Of a stretch of 64,000 nucleotides of DNA, positions 43,384 through 51,974 are shown piece by piece. The DNA is taken from contig NZ_JAPEPC010000001.1 in the NCBI RefSeq assembly GCF_026340465.1, forward strand, positions 744,001 to 808,000, given 5' to 3'. A program made the translations under genes and the position numbers. Source of the stretch: Streptomyces sp. NBC_01306. Its GTDB lineage: Bacteria > Actinomycetota > Actinomycetes > Streptomycetales > Streptomycetaceae. Numbering within the stretch: position 1 is the first letter of the stretch; each line of letters begins with the position of its first letter. The notes under the pieces were generated by a model that made no database searches, was not told the DNA's origin, and saw only the letters and a program-made list of their open reading frames with translations.

Positions 43384-45126
43384 CTACGGCCTCGGCACGT
43401 TCCGCAGGTTGGAGCGGGCCATCTGCACCATCCGGCCCACGCCGCCGTCCAGCACGATCTTGGAAGCGGAGAGCGCGAAGCCGCTCACCATGTCCGCGCT
43501 GATCCGCGGCGGGATGGACAGCGCGTTCGGGTCGGTGACCACGTCCACCAGAGCGGGGCCCTTGTGCTTGAAGGCGTCCGCGAGCGCCCCGGCCAGCTGT
43601 TTCGGCTTCTCCACCCGGACGCCGTAGGCCCCCGCCGCCCGCGCGATGGCCGCGAAGTCGGAGTGCTGGTGGGTGGTGCCGTACGCGGGCAGGCCGCCCA
43701 CCATCATCTCCAGCTCGACCATGCCGAGCGCCGAGTTGTTGAAGACGACGACCTTCACCGGCAGGTCGTACTGCACGAGGGTCAGAAAGTCACCCATCAG
43801 CATCGAGAAGCCGCCGTCTCCGGACATTGCGACGACCTGCCGCTGCCGGTCGGTGAACTGGGCGCCGATGGCCTGCGGCAGCGCGTTGGCCATCGAGCCG
43901 TGGCTGAAGGAACCGATCACCCGGCGGCGGCCGTTGGGGGTGAGATAGCGGGCCGCCCACACGTTGTTCATTCCGGTGTCCACCGTGAACACGGCGTCGT
44001 CGTCGGCCACTTCGTCCAGGACCGACGCCACGTACTCGGGGTGGATCGGGGTGTGCTTCTCGACCTTGCGCGTGTAGGCCTTGACGACGCCTTCGAGGGC
44101 GCCGGCGTGCTTCTTCAGCATCTTGTCGAGGAACTTGCGGCTGGTCTTCGCCTTCACCCGCGGCGTCAGCGCCAGCAGGGTCTCGCGCACATCGCCCCAG
44201 ACCGCGAGGTCCAGCTTGGTACGGCGGCCGAGGTGCTCCGGACGGATGTCGACCTGGGCGATCTTCACGTCGTCGGGCAGGAAGGCGTTGTACGGGAAGT
44301 CGGTGCCGAGCAGGATCAGCAGATCGCACTCGTGCGTGGCCTCATAGGCGGCCCCGTAGCCGAGGAGGCCGCTCATGCCGACGTCGTACGGGTTGTCGTA
44401 CTGGATCCACTCCTTGCCGCGCAGCGCGTGGCCCACCGGGGACTTGATCCGCTCGGCGAACTCCATCACCTCGGCGTGCGCACCGGCCGTACCGCTGCCG
44501 CAGAAGAGCGTCACCCGGTCGGCCTCGTCGATCAGACGGGCCAGCTTCTCGATCTCCGCCTCGCCCGGACGGACCGAGGGGCGCGAGGTGACCAGTGCGG
44601 TCTCACCGGTCCGGTCCGGGGCCGGGGCGCCCGCGATGTCACCGGGGAGGGTCACCACACTGACACCGCTCTGGCCGATGGCGTGCTGGATGGCGGTCTG
44701 GAGCAGCCGCGGCATCTGCTGCGGGCTGGAGATCATCTCGCTGTAGTGGCTGCACTCCTGGAACAGCCGGTCGGGATGGGTCTCCTGGAAGTACCCGAGG
44801 CCGATCTCGCTGGAGGGGATGTGCGAGGCGAGGGCGAGGACCGGCGCCATGGAGCGGTGGGCGTCGAACAGGCCGTTGATCAGATGCAGGTTCCCGGGGC
44901 CGCAGGAACCGGCGCAGGCCGCGAGCTTCCCGGTGACCTGGGCCTCGGCGCCTGCCGCGAACGCGGCGGTCTCCTCGTGCCTCACCTGGATCCAGTCGAT
45001 GGCCGCGTTACGCCGGATGGCGTCCACGACAGGGTTCAGGCTGTCGCCGACGACTCCGTACAGGCGCTCCACGCCCGCGCGGACGAGGATGTCGACGAAC
45101 TGCTCCGCAACGTTCTGTTTGGCCAT
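43384..45126 (-). CDS. Thiamine pyrophosphate enzyme, pyruvate oxidase/PoxB-like
   Basis: A 580-aa TPP-dependent enzyme with the three-domain layout of pyruvate:quinone oxidase. The catalytic Glu is in VRHEETAAFAAGAEA, the central FAD/ADP-binding domain is recognisable (GSGTAGAHAEVMEFAERI), and the TPP-Mg motif is GDGGFSMLMGDFLTL with NN about 30 residues on. It would decarboxylate pyruvate to acetate with electrons to menaquinone. ATG 45126 has GGAGG very close (1-2 bases), so translation may be poor or the start elsewhere. Confidence 0.88.
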   Translation of the reverse strand: MAKQNVAEQFVDILVRAGVERLYGVVGDSLNPVVDAIRRNAAIDWIQVRHEETAAFAAGAEAQVTGKLAACAGSCGPGNLHLINGLFDAHRSMAPVLALASHIPSSEIGLGYFQETHPDRLFQECSHYSEMISSPQQMPRLLQTAIQHAIGQSGVSVVTLPGDIAGAPAPDRTGETALVTSRPSVRPGEAEIEKLARLIDEADRVTLFCGSGTAGAHAEVMEFAERIKSPVGHALRGKEWIQYDNPYDVGMSGLLGYGAAYEATHECDLLILLGTDFPYNAFLPDDVKIAQVDIRPEHLGRRTKLDLAVWGDVRETLLALTPRVKAKTSRKFLDKMLKKHAGALEGVVKAYTRKVEKHTPIHPEYVASVLDEVADDDAVFTVDTGMNNVWAARYLTPNGRRRVIGSFSHGSMANALPQAIGAQFTDRQRQVVAMSGDGGFSMLMGDFLTLVQYDLPVKVVVFNNSALGMVELEMMVGGLPAYGTTHQHSDFAAIARAAGAYGVRVEKPKQLAGALADAFKHKGPALVDVVTDPNALSIPPRISADMVSGFALSASKIVLDGGVGRMVQMARSNLRNVPRP

Positions 45127-45233
45127 GCCTCCATCAACCCATGGGCGCCACGGTCGCGCCTGCGCTATTACGCCTTTCCATGAGCCCGGCTCCGAGGAGC
45201 CCCCGGGCCCTGGGGTGGGGCCACCGGTGCACC

Positions 45234-46610
45234 TCAGGTCTCCCAGACCGCGGCGGCGGTGCGGTCGTCGGCGTACCCCTTGACGCGTACCTGGGCGTCG
45301 GCCAGGAACTCCGCGAGCCCCGGCGGCTCGGGCGGCGCCCAGCGCGCGGCCAGTTCGTCGGAGAGCGCCGGCTCGCCGCGCAGCGGTTCGGCGAGGCCCG
45401 CGCTGCACAGCAGCAGGGTGTCTCCCGGCCGGGCCACCGACGCACGGAAGCGGAACGGCTCGGTGGGCGGCAGCTGCGGGGTTCCGGGGTGCGCGGCGGG
45501 CTCCAGGTCCTGCCAGGCACCGTCACGGAGGCGGAAGAGCCCGCCGTCCCCGACGCCGAAGAAGACCCGGGTGCGGCATTCGGGGTCTCCGGTGAGCAGC
45601 AGGCAGCGCAGGGACGCCGTGTACTCGTGGGGTTCGAGGCCCAGTTCGACGGCGCGGGCACGCAGTTTGCCGAAGCCTCGCCCGGTGAGCCGGTGCAGCC
45701 CCGATTTGAGATCGCCCCTGCGGCCCGCCCTGATGTCCTCGGCGAGCCGTAGCCTGCTGCGCCCGACGGCCCCGCCGATCCAGCGGCAGGCGTCGGCCGC
45801 TGCCAGGTGCGCGCCTTCCGACGCCCGGGCGCCACTGGCGACGGCGACCAGCACGAGCGCGCTGTCGCCGCTGCCGAAGCGGGCGGTGAGCAGGGAGTCC
45901 CTGCGGGGCTCGCCCCGGTACCGCGCGGAGTCACCGCGTACGGAGGTGGCGCGCACGGTGTACGAGCCGTAGCAGGCGCCGTCGATGACGGTGTCGGCGA
46001 CGAGCTCGTCGAGGGCGTCGGGGTGCGCGTCGGGCAGGGCAGTGGGCTCGGCGTCGTAGGTGGGCGGCCCGTCACCCACATGAGCGACGGCGGGGCGCGC
46101 AGGGGTGACAGGGGTGGCGTGGGGGGCGGTACGGGGAGCGGGGGACGGCGCGGGTGTCGGGGATGGTGACGGTGTTGGGGATGGTGACGGTGATGGAGCG
46201 GGTGTCGCGGATGGTGTGGGGGCTGTGGGTGCACCGCGGCTCCTCCCCCGCTGGAACGGGAAGGTCCGGGAGGGCAGTACGCCTTCCACGGGCGGCTCCC
46301 ACGGCGCCCGGTCCCTCGGTTCGGCCACCGGCCACGGAGCGGGCTCGGGGCCGGAGGAGGAATCGGTCCCGTACCGCGGGTCCACCGACGGCGGCAACTC
46401 CGCCTCTGTCCCCGGTGGTTCCTGCCGGACCGCACCAGGAGCCGCACCGGCATCCACCCCCCGTACGGCGCCCAGCGTCCCTGCCGCGGAGTCGAAGCGG
46501 TCGTCCAGGCTGTCGCCCTTGTCGGCGGTCGTCTGGTCCTCTGCGGTCTCGTCGTACAGCCGGCCCCACCAGTCGTCGGCGGTGGCGGGCTGCTCCCCCT
46601 GCTGACTCAT
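45234..46610 (-). CDS. PP2C-like phosphatase domain protein with Pro/Ser/Thr linker
   Basis: A 458-aa protein. The first 200 residues are disordered and include a Pro-Ser-Thr-Ala repeat tract (SPSPTPSPSPTPAPSPAP) encoded at about 46110-46220. The C-terminal 250 residues look like a PP2C-type Ser/Thr phosphatase fold (DGACYGSYTVRATSVRGDSARYRGE; GDSALVLVAVASGARASEGAHLAAADACRW), but the metal-binding DGxGG signature is degenerate, so activity is doubtful. ATG 46610 is chosen over an open frame to 46745. It lies 107 bases upstream of the PoxB-like gene. Confidence 0.75.
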   Translation of the reverse strand: MSQQGEQPATADDWWGRLYDETAEDQTTADKGDSLDDRFDSAAGTLGAVRGVDAGAAPGAVRQEPPGTEAELPPSVDPRYGTDSSSGPEPAPWPVAEPRDRAPWEPPVEGVLPSRTFPFQRGRSRGAPTAPTPSATPAPSPSPSPTPSPSPTPAPSPAPRTAPHATPVTPARPAVAHVGDGPPTYDAEPTALPDAHPDALDELVADTVIDGACYGSYTVRATSVRGDSARYRGEPRRDSLLTARFGSGDSALVLVAVASGARASEGAHLAAADACRWIGGAVGRSRLRLAEDIRAGRRGDLKSGLHRLTGRGFGKLRARAVELGLEPHEYTASLRCLLLTGDPECRTRVFFGVGDGGLFRLRDGAWQDLEPAAHPGTPQLPPTEPFRFRASVARPGDTLLLCSAGLAEPLRGEPALSDELAARWAPPEPPGLAEFLADAQVRVKGYADDRTAAAVWET

Positions 46611-46662
46611 GCCCCTATTGTCCACGGATGGGGTGGTCCAGGTACAGGGTGCGTGGAATTGC

Positions 46663-46704
46663 CCGTTGGGCCGCACCGCCCCCCACGGGGGTGCGGCCCA
46701 ACGG
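46663..46704. other. Perfect 15-bp inverted repeat between divergent genes
   Basis: CCGTTGGGCCGCACC at 46663-46677 and its exact complement at 46690-46704 enclose a 12-base loop. It looks like a strong terminator but sits between two genes transcribed away from each other (46610 minus, about 46844 plus). It may be an operator or a leader structure for one of them. Confidence 0.6.
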
Positions 46705-46843
46705 AGTTGCGGAGTGAGCCGCTGCAAACCGCCCGATACGGTCAACCGGACCTGCCCGGAAGCCGGGTTCTGTTACACCAGTTCGATCACCCTGGCAGAA
46801 ACCGGAGTTGAGCGGCGATGATGTGCCGCGGCGGAAACCCGCC

Positions 46844-47920
46844 GTGACTCAAAACCGCCAGCGGATCGAGGTTCCCTTGCTCGGTGTCATAGGTCTGGAC
46901 GACCTCCAGGAGTCGGCGTACCGCTCACTCGTCGCGCTGGGCGCGGCCGATGTGGCCGATCTCGCGCACCGGCTCCAGCTCTCCGAGACCGACACGGAAC
47001 GCGCCCTGCGCCGCCTCGAACGGCACGGACTGGCCGCGCAGTCGTCCGCCAGGACCGGCAGGTGGGTGGCCGCGCCGCCGGGGGTCGCGCTGGGGGCCCT
47101 GCTCACCCAGCACCGCCATGAGCTGGAACAGGCCGAGCTGGCAGCCGCGTTGCTGGTCGAGGAGTTCAGGGCGGAGGCCAGGGAGCCGGCGGTACTCGAC
47201 CTGGTGGAGGTGGTCACCGGGGCGAACGCGGTGTCCCAGCGTTTCCTGCAGTTGCAGCTGGGCGCGGCCGACGAGGTCTGCGCGCTGGTGACCGGCGGCA
47301 GTCCGATCGCGGTGTCCGGCGGTGACAACGATGCCGAGGAGCGGGCGGCGAGCCGCGGGGTCTCGTACCGGGTCGTGCTGGAGCGAGTGGTCCTGGAGGA
47401 GCCGGGCGGGACAGCCGCGCTGGCCGAGGCGCTCGGCCGCGAGGAGCAGGTACGCGTCGTCGACCGGGTGCCGACGAAGCTGGTGATCGCGGACCGGAGC
47501 CTGGCGATGGTGCCGCTGACCGGCCGGGGCGCGCAGCCTTCCGCGCTGGTCGTCCACGAGAGCGGGCTCCTGGAATCACTGCGGGGACTGTTCGAAGCAG
47601 TGTGGCGGGAAGCGCTGCCCCTGCGGCTGGGTCCCGGTGGAGAGGTCGCCGAGGACGGTGAGCCCGGCCCCGATGCCACGGATCTGCAGATCCTCTCGCT
47701 GCTGCTCGCCGGGATGACCGACGCGAGCGTCGCCAAACAGCTGGAGCTGGGGCTGCGGACGGTGCAGCGGCGGGTAAAAGGCCTGATGGAACTGACGGGG
47801 GTCACCACCCGGCTGCAGCTGGGCTGGCACGCGTACGAGAAGGGCTGGGTCGCCAGGACCCCCGACCGGAACACGCCGGGCCGGAAAGCGCCGGTCGGCT
47901 CCCCCGACGGGAGCGGCTGA
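46844..47920 (+). CDS. TrmB/LuxR-type transcriptional regulator
   Basis: A 358-aa regulator with an N-terminal TrmB-like winged helix (DDLQESAYRSLVALGAADVADLAHRLQLSETDTERALRRLE), a middle phospholipase-D-like sensor region, and a C-terminal LuxR helix-turn-helix (DLQILSLLLAGMTDASVAKQLELGLRTVQRRVKGLMELTG). This architecture is common in streptomycetes and often lies near metabolite genes. The start is uncertain: GTG 46844, GTG 46823 or TTG 46808. Divergent from the PP2C-like gene. Confidence 0.82.
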   Translation: MTQNRQRIEVPLLGVIGLDDLQESAYRSLVALGAADVADLAHRLQLSETDTERALRRLERHGLAAQSSARTGRWVAAPPGVALGALLTQHRHELEQAELAAALLVEEFRAEAREPAVLDLVEVVTGANAVSQRFLQLQLGAADEVCALVTGGSPIAVSGGDNDAEERAASRGVSYRVVLERVVLEEPGGTAALAEALGREEQVRVVDRVPTKLVIADRSLAMVPLTGRGAQPSALVVHESGLLESLRGLFEAVWREALPLRLGPGGEVAEDGEPGPDATDLQILSLLLAGMTDASVAKQLELGLRTVQRRVKGLMELTGVTTRLQLGWHAYEKGWVARTPDRNTPGRKAPVGSPDGSG

Positions 47921-48060
47921 CCGGGCCGGGTGGGTCGCGCCCCGCGCACCTGCCGGTCGCCCGCGCCGGATTCGTCCGGCCCGCTTCCGCTGTACGGCGC
48001 CGTCGGCCGGAAGCCCGGCGCCGCGCTGCGGGAGCCGGTCGCTTCCGGCACGCTTGGCAG

Positions 48061-48543
48061 ATGAGTCTGTGGCAGCTCGTCGCGGTGGGCCTGGTGATGC
48101 TGCTCGGCCTGGTGGGGGTCCTGGTTCCCGGTGTGCCGGGGCCGGCGATCGTCTGGGCCGCCGCCGCGTGGTGGGCACTGACCGACACCACCGGCCTGGC
48201 CTGGGGCGTCCTCGCCGGTGCCACGGCCCTGCTGCTGCTCAATCAGGCGCTCCGTCCGCTGCTGCCCACGCGCCGTCCGCGCGAGTCCGGGGCGCCGCGC
48301 AAGACGGTGTACATCGGCGGGGCCGCGGGCATCGTGGGCTTCTTCATCGTGCCCGTGCTCGGCGGTATCGCCGGTTTCATCGGAGGGATCTACGGGGCGG
48401 AGCGGGTGCGGCTCGGCAGCCACCGGGCCGGCCGGGCGTCCACCCGTACGGTCATGCGGGCCATCGGGACAGCGATTCTCGTCGAACTGCTCGCCTGCCT
48501 CACCGTCATCGGCGCCTGGCTCGGCGCCGTCATCTGGGGCTAG
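48061..48543 (+). CDS. DUF456 membrane protein
   Basis: A 160-aa protein with three to four hydrophobic helices. The Gly-rich segment GLVGVLVPGVPGPAIVWAAA and GGIAGFIGGIYGAERVRLG are typical of the DUF456 family, which has no established function. The region between this gene and the preceding regulator (47921-48060) holds nothing I can call. Confidence 0.85.
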   Translation: MSLWQLVAVGLVMLLGLVGVLVPGVPGPAIVWAAAAWWALTDTTGLAWGVLAGATALLLLNQALRPLLPTRRPRESGAPRKTVYIGGAAGIVGFFIVPVLGGIAGFIGGIYGAERVRLGSHRAGRASTRTVMRAIGTAILVELLACLTVIGAWLGAVIWG

Positions 48544-48676
48544 CACCTTTCCGTCCCGACGGACAGCAATACATGGGATCTCTCCCGACTCATTGACGCA
48601 CCTCAGTGCCGTGTCTACCTTTCTACGGTGGATAGCTCGGATGAATTCATGGTGTTACGAGCCGCCGGGAGGCGTC

Positions 48677-51031
48677 ATGGCCGCTGTACCCGAACCACCG
48701 AAACGACGAACCGTTCTCGCCACAGGCACCGCCATCGGCGGCGCCCTGCTCACCGGGGGCCTGGCCGCCGTACCCGCACAGGCCGCCCCGCGCGACGCCG
48801 CCACTGCCACGCCCCGGATCACGCCGACGGCCGTCCAGTCATCGGACGACAGCTGGAAGGCGATTCTCGACGACGCCGACCTCGTCTGGCAGAAGATGCC
48901 GAAGACCTGGTACGAAGGCCCGTACCTCGGCAACGGCTACCTCGGTTCGGGCATCTACGCCGAGCCCGGCCGGAACGCGGTCCGCTTCAACGTCCAGCAC
49001 TCCGAGGTCACGGACCACCGCCCCGAGTTCGGCTCGCTCTTCGGTCTCGCCCGGCTGCCCATCGGCTACTTCACGCTGGAACCGGCCGGCACCATCACCG
49101 GCATCGACTGGCGGCTGGGCCTGCGCGACGCCGAGCTGACCGGCACGCTGACCACCGACCGCGGCACCCTCACCCTGCGTGCCCTGGTCCACAACTCGCT
49201 CTCCGTACTGGCCGTGGAGATCACTCCGAGCAGCGGCGAGAAGGACTTCCGCTGGGTCTTCCACCCGGCCGAGTCGATCAGCCCGCGTGCCGCGTCGAAG
49301 CCGCTCCCCGACGGCTACACGGCCAATCCGCCCGCGGTGACCGAGGAGCACAGCGGGGTGACGACCGCCGTGCAGCCGCTCCTCGCGGGCGGCCAGCACG
49401 TGACCGCGTGGCAGGAACGCGCCCACGGCACACGGCGCACGCTGTACGTCACCGTGGCGCACTCCCATCCGAAGAACACCGCACTCGACCGGGCCGTTCG
49501 GCTGATACGCGGTGTGGCGCCGGTCCCCTTCGACGTACACGCGCTGACCCACCGCGCCTGGTGGCACGGCTACTACCGCAAGAGCTTCCTCTCCGTACCC
49601 GACGCCCGTATCCAGCGCTTCTACTGGATCCAGCTCTACAAGGTCGCGTCCGCCGCCCGTGCCGACGCGCCCGTCATGGCGACGTCGGGCCCCTGGCTGG
49701 AGCCGACGCCCTGGCCCAACACCTGGTGGAATCTCAACGTCCAGCTGGAGTACTGGCTGATCCACGGCTCGAACCATCTGGAACTCGACGCGGTGACGCG
49801 GGCGTTGGGCGAGTTCCGGGAGAACCTGTCGAACCAGCTGGCGGCGCCGTACCGCAAGGACTCGGCGGGCATCCCACGCACCACCGACCCCCAGCTGGTC
49901 AACGGGGCGGCCGTCGCCAACGGCGGTTACGGCGTGGGTATCCCCGGCGAGGACCCGCCGACGCCCGAGGTCGGCAACCTCACCTGGGCACTGCACAACG
50001 TCTGGCTGAGCTACCGCCACACCATGGACGAGCGGATCCTGCGCGACACGCTCTTCCCGCTGCTGCGCAAGGCCGTCAACTACTACCTGCACTTCCTGAC
50101 CCCGGGCAAGGACGGCAAGCTGCATCTGCCGGCCACCTTCTCGCCGGAGTACGGCGTCGACGCCCCGGACACCAACTACGACCTGATGCTGCTGCGCTGG
50201 GGCTGCCGCACCCTGGTCGAGTCGGCCGGCACCCTGCGCGTCAAGGACCCGCTGAAGGAACGCTGGCAGGAGGTGCTGGCCAAACTGACGCCGTACCCGG
50301 TCGACGAGAACGGCTTCATGATCGGTGCGGGTGTCCCCTTCGCGATGTCCCACCGCCACTACTCGCATCTCCTCGCGGTCTACCCGCTCTACGAGCTGAC
50401 CGGTCGCACCCCGGACGAACGGGCGCTGATCGAGAAGTCGCTGGCCCACTGGGTCGGCTTCGAAGGGGCTCTCCAGGGCTACACGTTCACCGGTGCCACG
50501 TCGATGTCCGCGCTGCTCGGCAAGGGCGAGGACGCGCTGAAGTACCTGGGCGAGCTGATGGCCCGCTTCATCCAGGCGAACACCATGTACAAGGAGTCGG
50601 GTCCGGTCATCGAGACGCCGCTGTCCGCGGCGCAGTCGCTGCACGACATGCTCTGCCAGTCGTGGGGCGGCGTGATCAGGGTCTTCCCGGCGGTCCCGGC
50701 GGCCTGGCGCGACCTCGTACTCCACGACTTCCGTACGCAGGGGGCGTTCCTGCTCAGTGCGGTACGGGAGAAGGGGGTGAACCGCTGGGTCAGGGTGACC
50801 AGTGAGGCGGGCGCACCGTGTGCCGTGCGCCATGGGATCACGGGACCCGTCGACGTACGCGACGGCCACGGGCACGCGCTGCGCTACGAGGACGCGGGCG
50901 ATGGCACCGTCGTCATCACGCTCCACAGGGGCGAGTCGGCGCTCATCACCGCGGCGGGCGACCGCCCGGATCTGACGGTGCGGCCGGTCACACCGAACGA
51001 ACAGGCCGCCCGCTGGGGCCTGCCCGCCTGA
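48677..51031 (+). CDS. Tat-exported glycoside hydrolase family 95 (alpha-L-fucosidase-like)
   Basis: A 784-aa secreted glycosidase. The N-terminus has a twin-arginine signal (KRRTVLATGTAIGGALLTGG, cleavage after VPAQA). The GH95 N-terminal domain (WYEGPYLGNGYLGSGIYAEP) and the helical (alpha/alpha)6 domain (NTWWNLNVQLEYWLIHGSNHLE; GPVIETPLSAAQSLHDMLCQSW) are clear, so it should act on alpha-L-fucosides or alpha-L-galactosides outside the cell. ATG 48677 has GGGAGG 4 bases upstream. An open frame reaches back to 48218 through the DUF456 gene and is not coding. Confidence 0.92.
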   Translation: MAAVPEPPKRRTVLATGTAIGGALLTGGLAAVPAQAAPRDAATATPRITPTAVQSSDDSWKAILDDADLVWQKMPKTWYEGPYLGNGYLGSGIYAEPGRNAVRFNVQHSEVTDHRPEFGSLFGLARLPIGYFTLEPAGTITGIDWRLGLRDAELTGTLTTDRGTLTLRALVHNSLSVLAVEITPSSGEKDFRWVFHPAESISPRAASKPLPDGYTANPPAVTEEHSGVTTAVQPLLAGGQHVTAWQERAHGTRRTLYVTVAHSHPKNTALDRAVRLIRGVAPVPFDVHALTHRAWWHGYYRKSFLSVPDARIQRFYWIQLYKVASAARADAPVMATSGPWLEPTPWPNTWWNLNVQLEYWLIHGSNHLELDAVTRALGEFRENLSNQLAAPYRKDSAGIPRTTDPQLVNGAAVANGGYGVGIPGEDPPTPEVGNLTWALHNVWLSYRHTMDERILRDTLFPLLRKAVNYYLHFLTPGKDGKLHLPATFSPEYGVDAPDTNYDLMLLRWGCRTLVESAGTLRVKDPLKERWQEVLAKLTPYPVDENGFMIGAGVPFAMSHRHYSHLLAVYPLYELTGRTPDERALIEKSLAHWVGFEGALQGYTFTGATSMSALLGKGEDALKYLGELMARFIQANTMYKESGPVIETPLSAAQSLHDMLCQSWGGVIRVFPAVPAAWRDLVLHDFRTQGAFLLSAVREKGVNRWVRVTSEAGAPCAVRHGITGPVDVRDGHGHALRYEDAGDGTVVITLHRGESALITAAGDRPDLTVRPVTPNEQAARWGLPA

Positions 51032-51127
51032 AACAGCGGGAGGCCACCGCGACGGATACGGCCTGCTGTCCGTACTCAGGCCCTGAGCGCGGACAGGCCC
51101 TGAGCGCGGACAGACCCCGAGTACGGA

Positions 51128-51180
51128 CGCGAGGGCGGGCCGCTCACTCCCTGCCGGTGAGTGAGCGGCCCGCCCTCGCG
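51128..51180. terminator. Strong bidirectional terminator, 22-bp perfect stem
   Basis: Bases 51128-51149 (CGCGAGGGCGGGCCGCTC and four more) pair without mismatch with 51159-51180 around a 9-base loop. It lies between the convergent GH95 gene (stop 51031) and ABC permease gene (stop 51192), so it can end both transcripts. Confidence 0.85.
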
Positions 51181-51191
51181 CGGCCGGATGC

Positions 51192-51974
51192 TCAGCGCTT
51201 GGTGCTGCTGTTGAAGAGCGACCGCGACCAGACGTAGCCGACCAGGGCGATACCGGCGCACCAGGCGAGCGAGATCCAGCCGTCGTTGCCGATCTCCGAG
51301 CCGGAGAGCAGGCCTCGCAGCGTCTCGGTCATCGGCGTGAACGGCTGGTACTCGGCGAACCAGCGCAAGCCCGGCGACATCGACCCGGCCGGCACGAACG
51401 CCGAGCCGAGGAACGGCAGGAACTGGACGAGCAACGGCTTGTTGCTCGCCGACTCGACGGTCTTGGAGATCAGGCCGAGCGCCGTGGACAGCCAGGTAAC
51501 CGCGAAGGCGATGGCCGCGAGGAGGCCGGCCGCGGCCAGCCACTCCAGCGGGGTCGCCCCGGACCGGAAGCCGACGGCGAGCGCGACACCGACGACCAGC
51601 ACGGCGCTCAGCATCGTCTGGACGACGCTGCCGATGACATGCCCCGTCATGAACGACGAGCGCGTGATGTTCATGGTGCGGAAGCGGTTGATGATGCCCT
51701 CGGTCATGTCGGTGCAGACCGCGATCGAGGTCGACATCGAGCCGGCGGCCACCCCCATGATGATGATGCCGGGCGTCAGATAGTTCAGATACGCGTCCCG
51801 GCCGCCGCCCATGCCGGCGCCGATCGAGTCGCCGAAGGCGTACACGAACAGCAGCAGCATCAGGATCGGCGTCATGGCGCTGCCGAGCCCCACGGACGGA
51901 TAGCGGATCGCGTGCTTCACGTTCCGCCGCAGCATCGTCATCGAGTCGTGCACGGCGTAGGTGAGGGTGCTCAT
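51192..51974 (-). CDS. ABC-2 type exporter permease (DrrB-like)
   Basis: A 260-aa membrane protein with six helices and the ABC2 signature (YLTPGIIIMGVAAGSMSTSIAVCTDMTEGIINRFRTMNITRSS). It resembles DrrB-type permeases that export drugs or lipids, the ATP coming from the upstream gene. Start ATG 51974 overlaps the ATPase stop by 4 bases. It is the last gene of the RHH-DUF4097-ABC operon. Confidence 0.9.
   Translation of the reverse strand: MSTLTYAVHDSMTMLRRNVKHAIRYPSVGLGSAMTPILMLLLFVYAFGDSIGAGMGGGRDAYLNYLTPGIIIMGVAAGSMSTSIAVCTDMTEGIINRFRTMNITRSSFMTGHVIGSVVQTMLSAVLVVGVALAVGFRSGATPLEWLAAAGLLAAIAFAVTWLSTALGLISKTVESASNKPLLVQFLPFLGSAFVPAGSMSPGLRWFAEYQPFTPMTETLRGLLSGSEIGNDGWISLAWCAGIALVGYVWSRSLFNSSTKR

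Noticed and set aside
42106..45183. 1025-codon plus-strand open frame across the P450 and PoxB-like genes
   Set aside because: It covers two real genes in other frames and on the other strand, with Arg/Pro/His-rich translation and no domain.
48218..48676. N-terminal extension of the GH95 gene back to 48218
   Set aside because: The extension reads through the DUF456 gene in another frame, while ATG 48677 has a ribosome binding site and begins a proper Tat signal.
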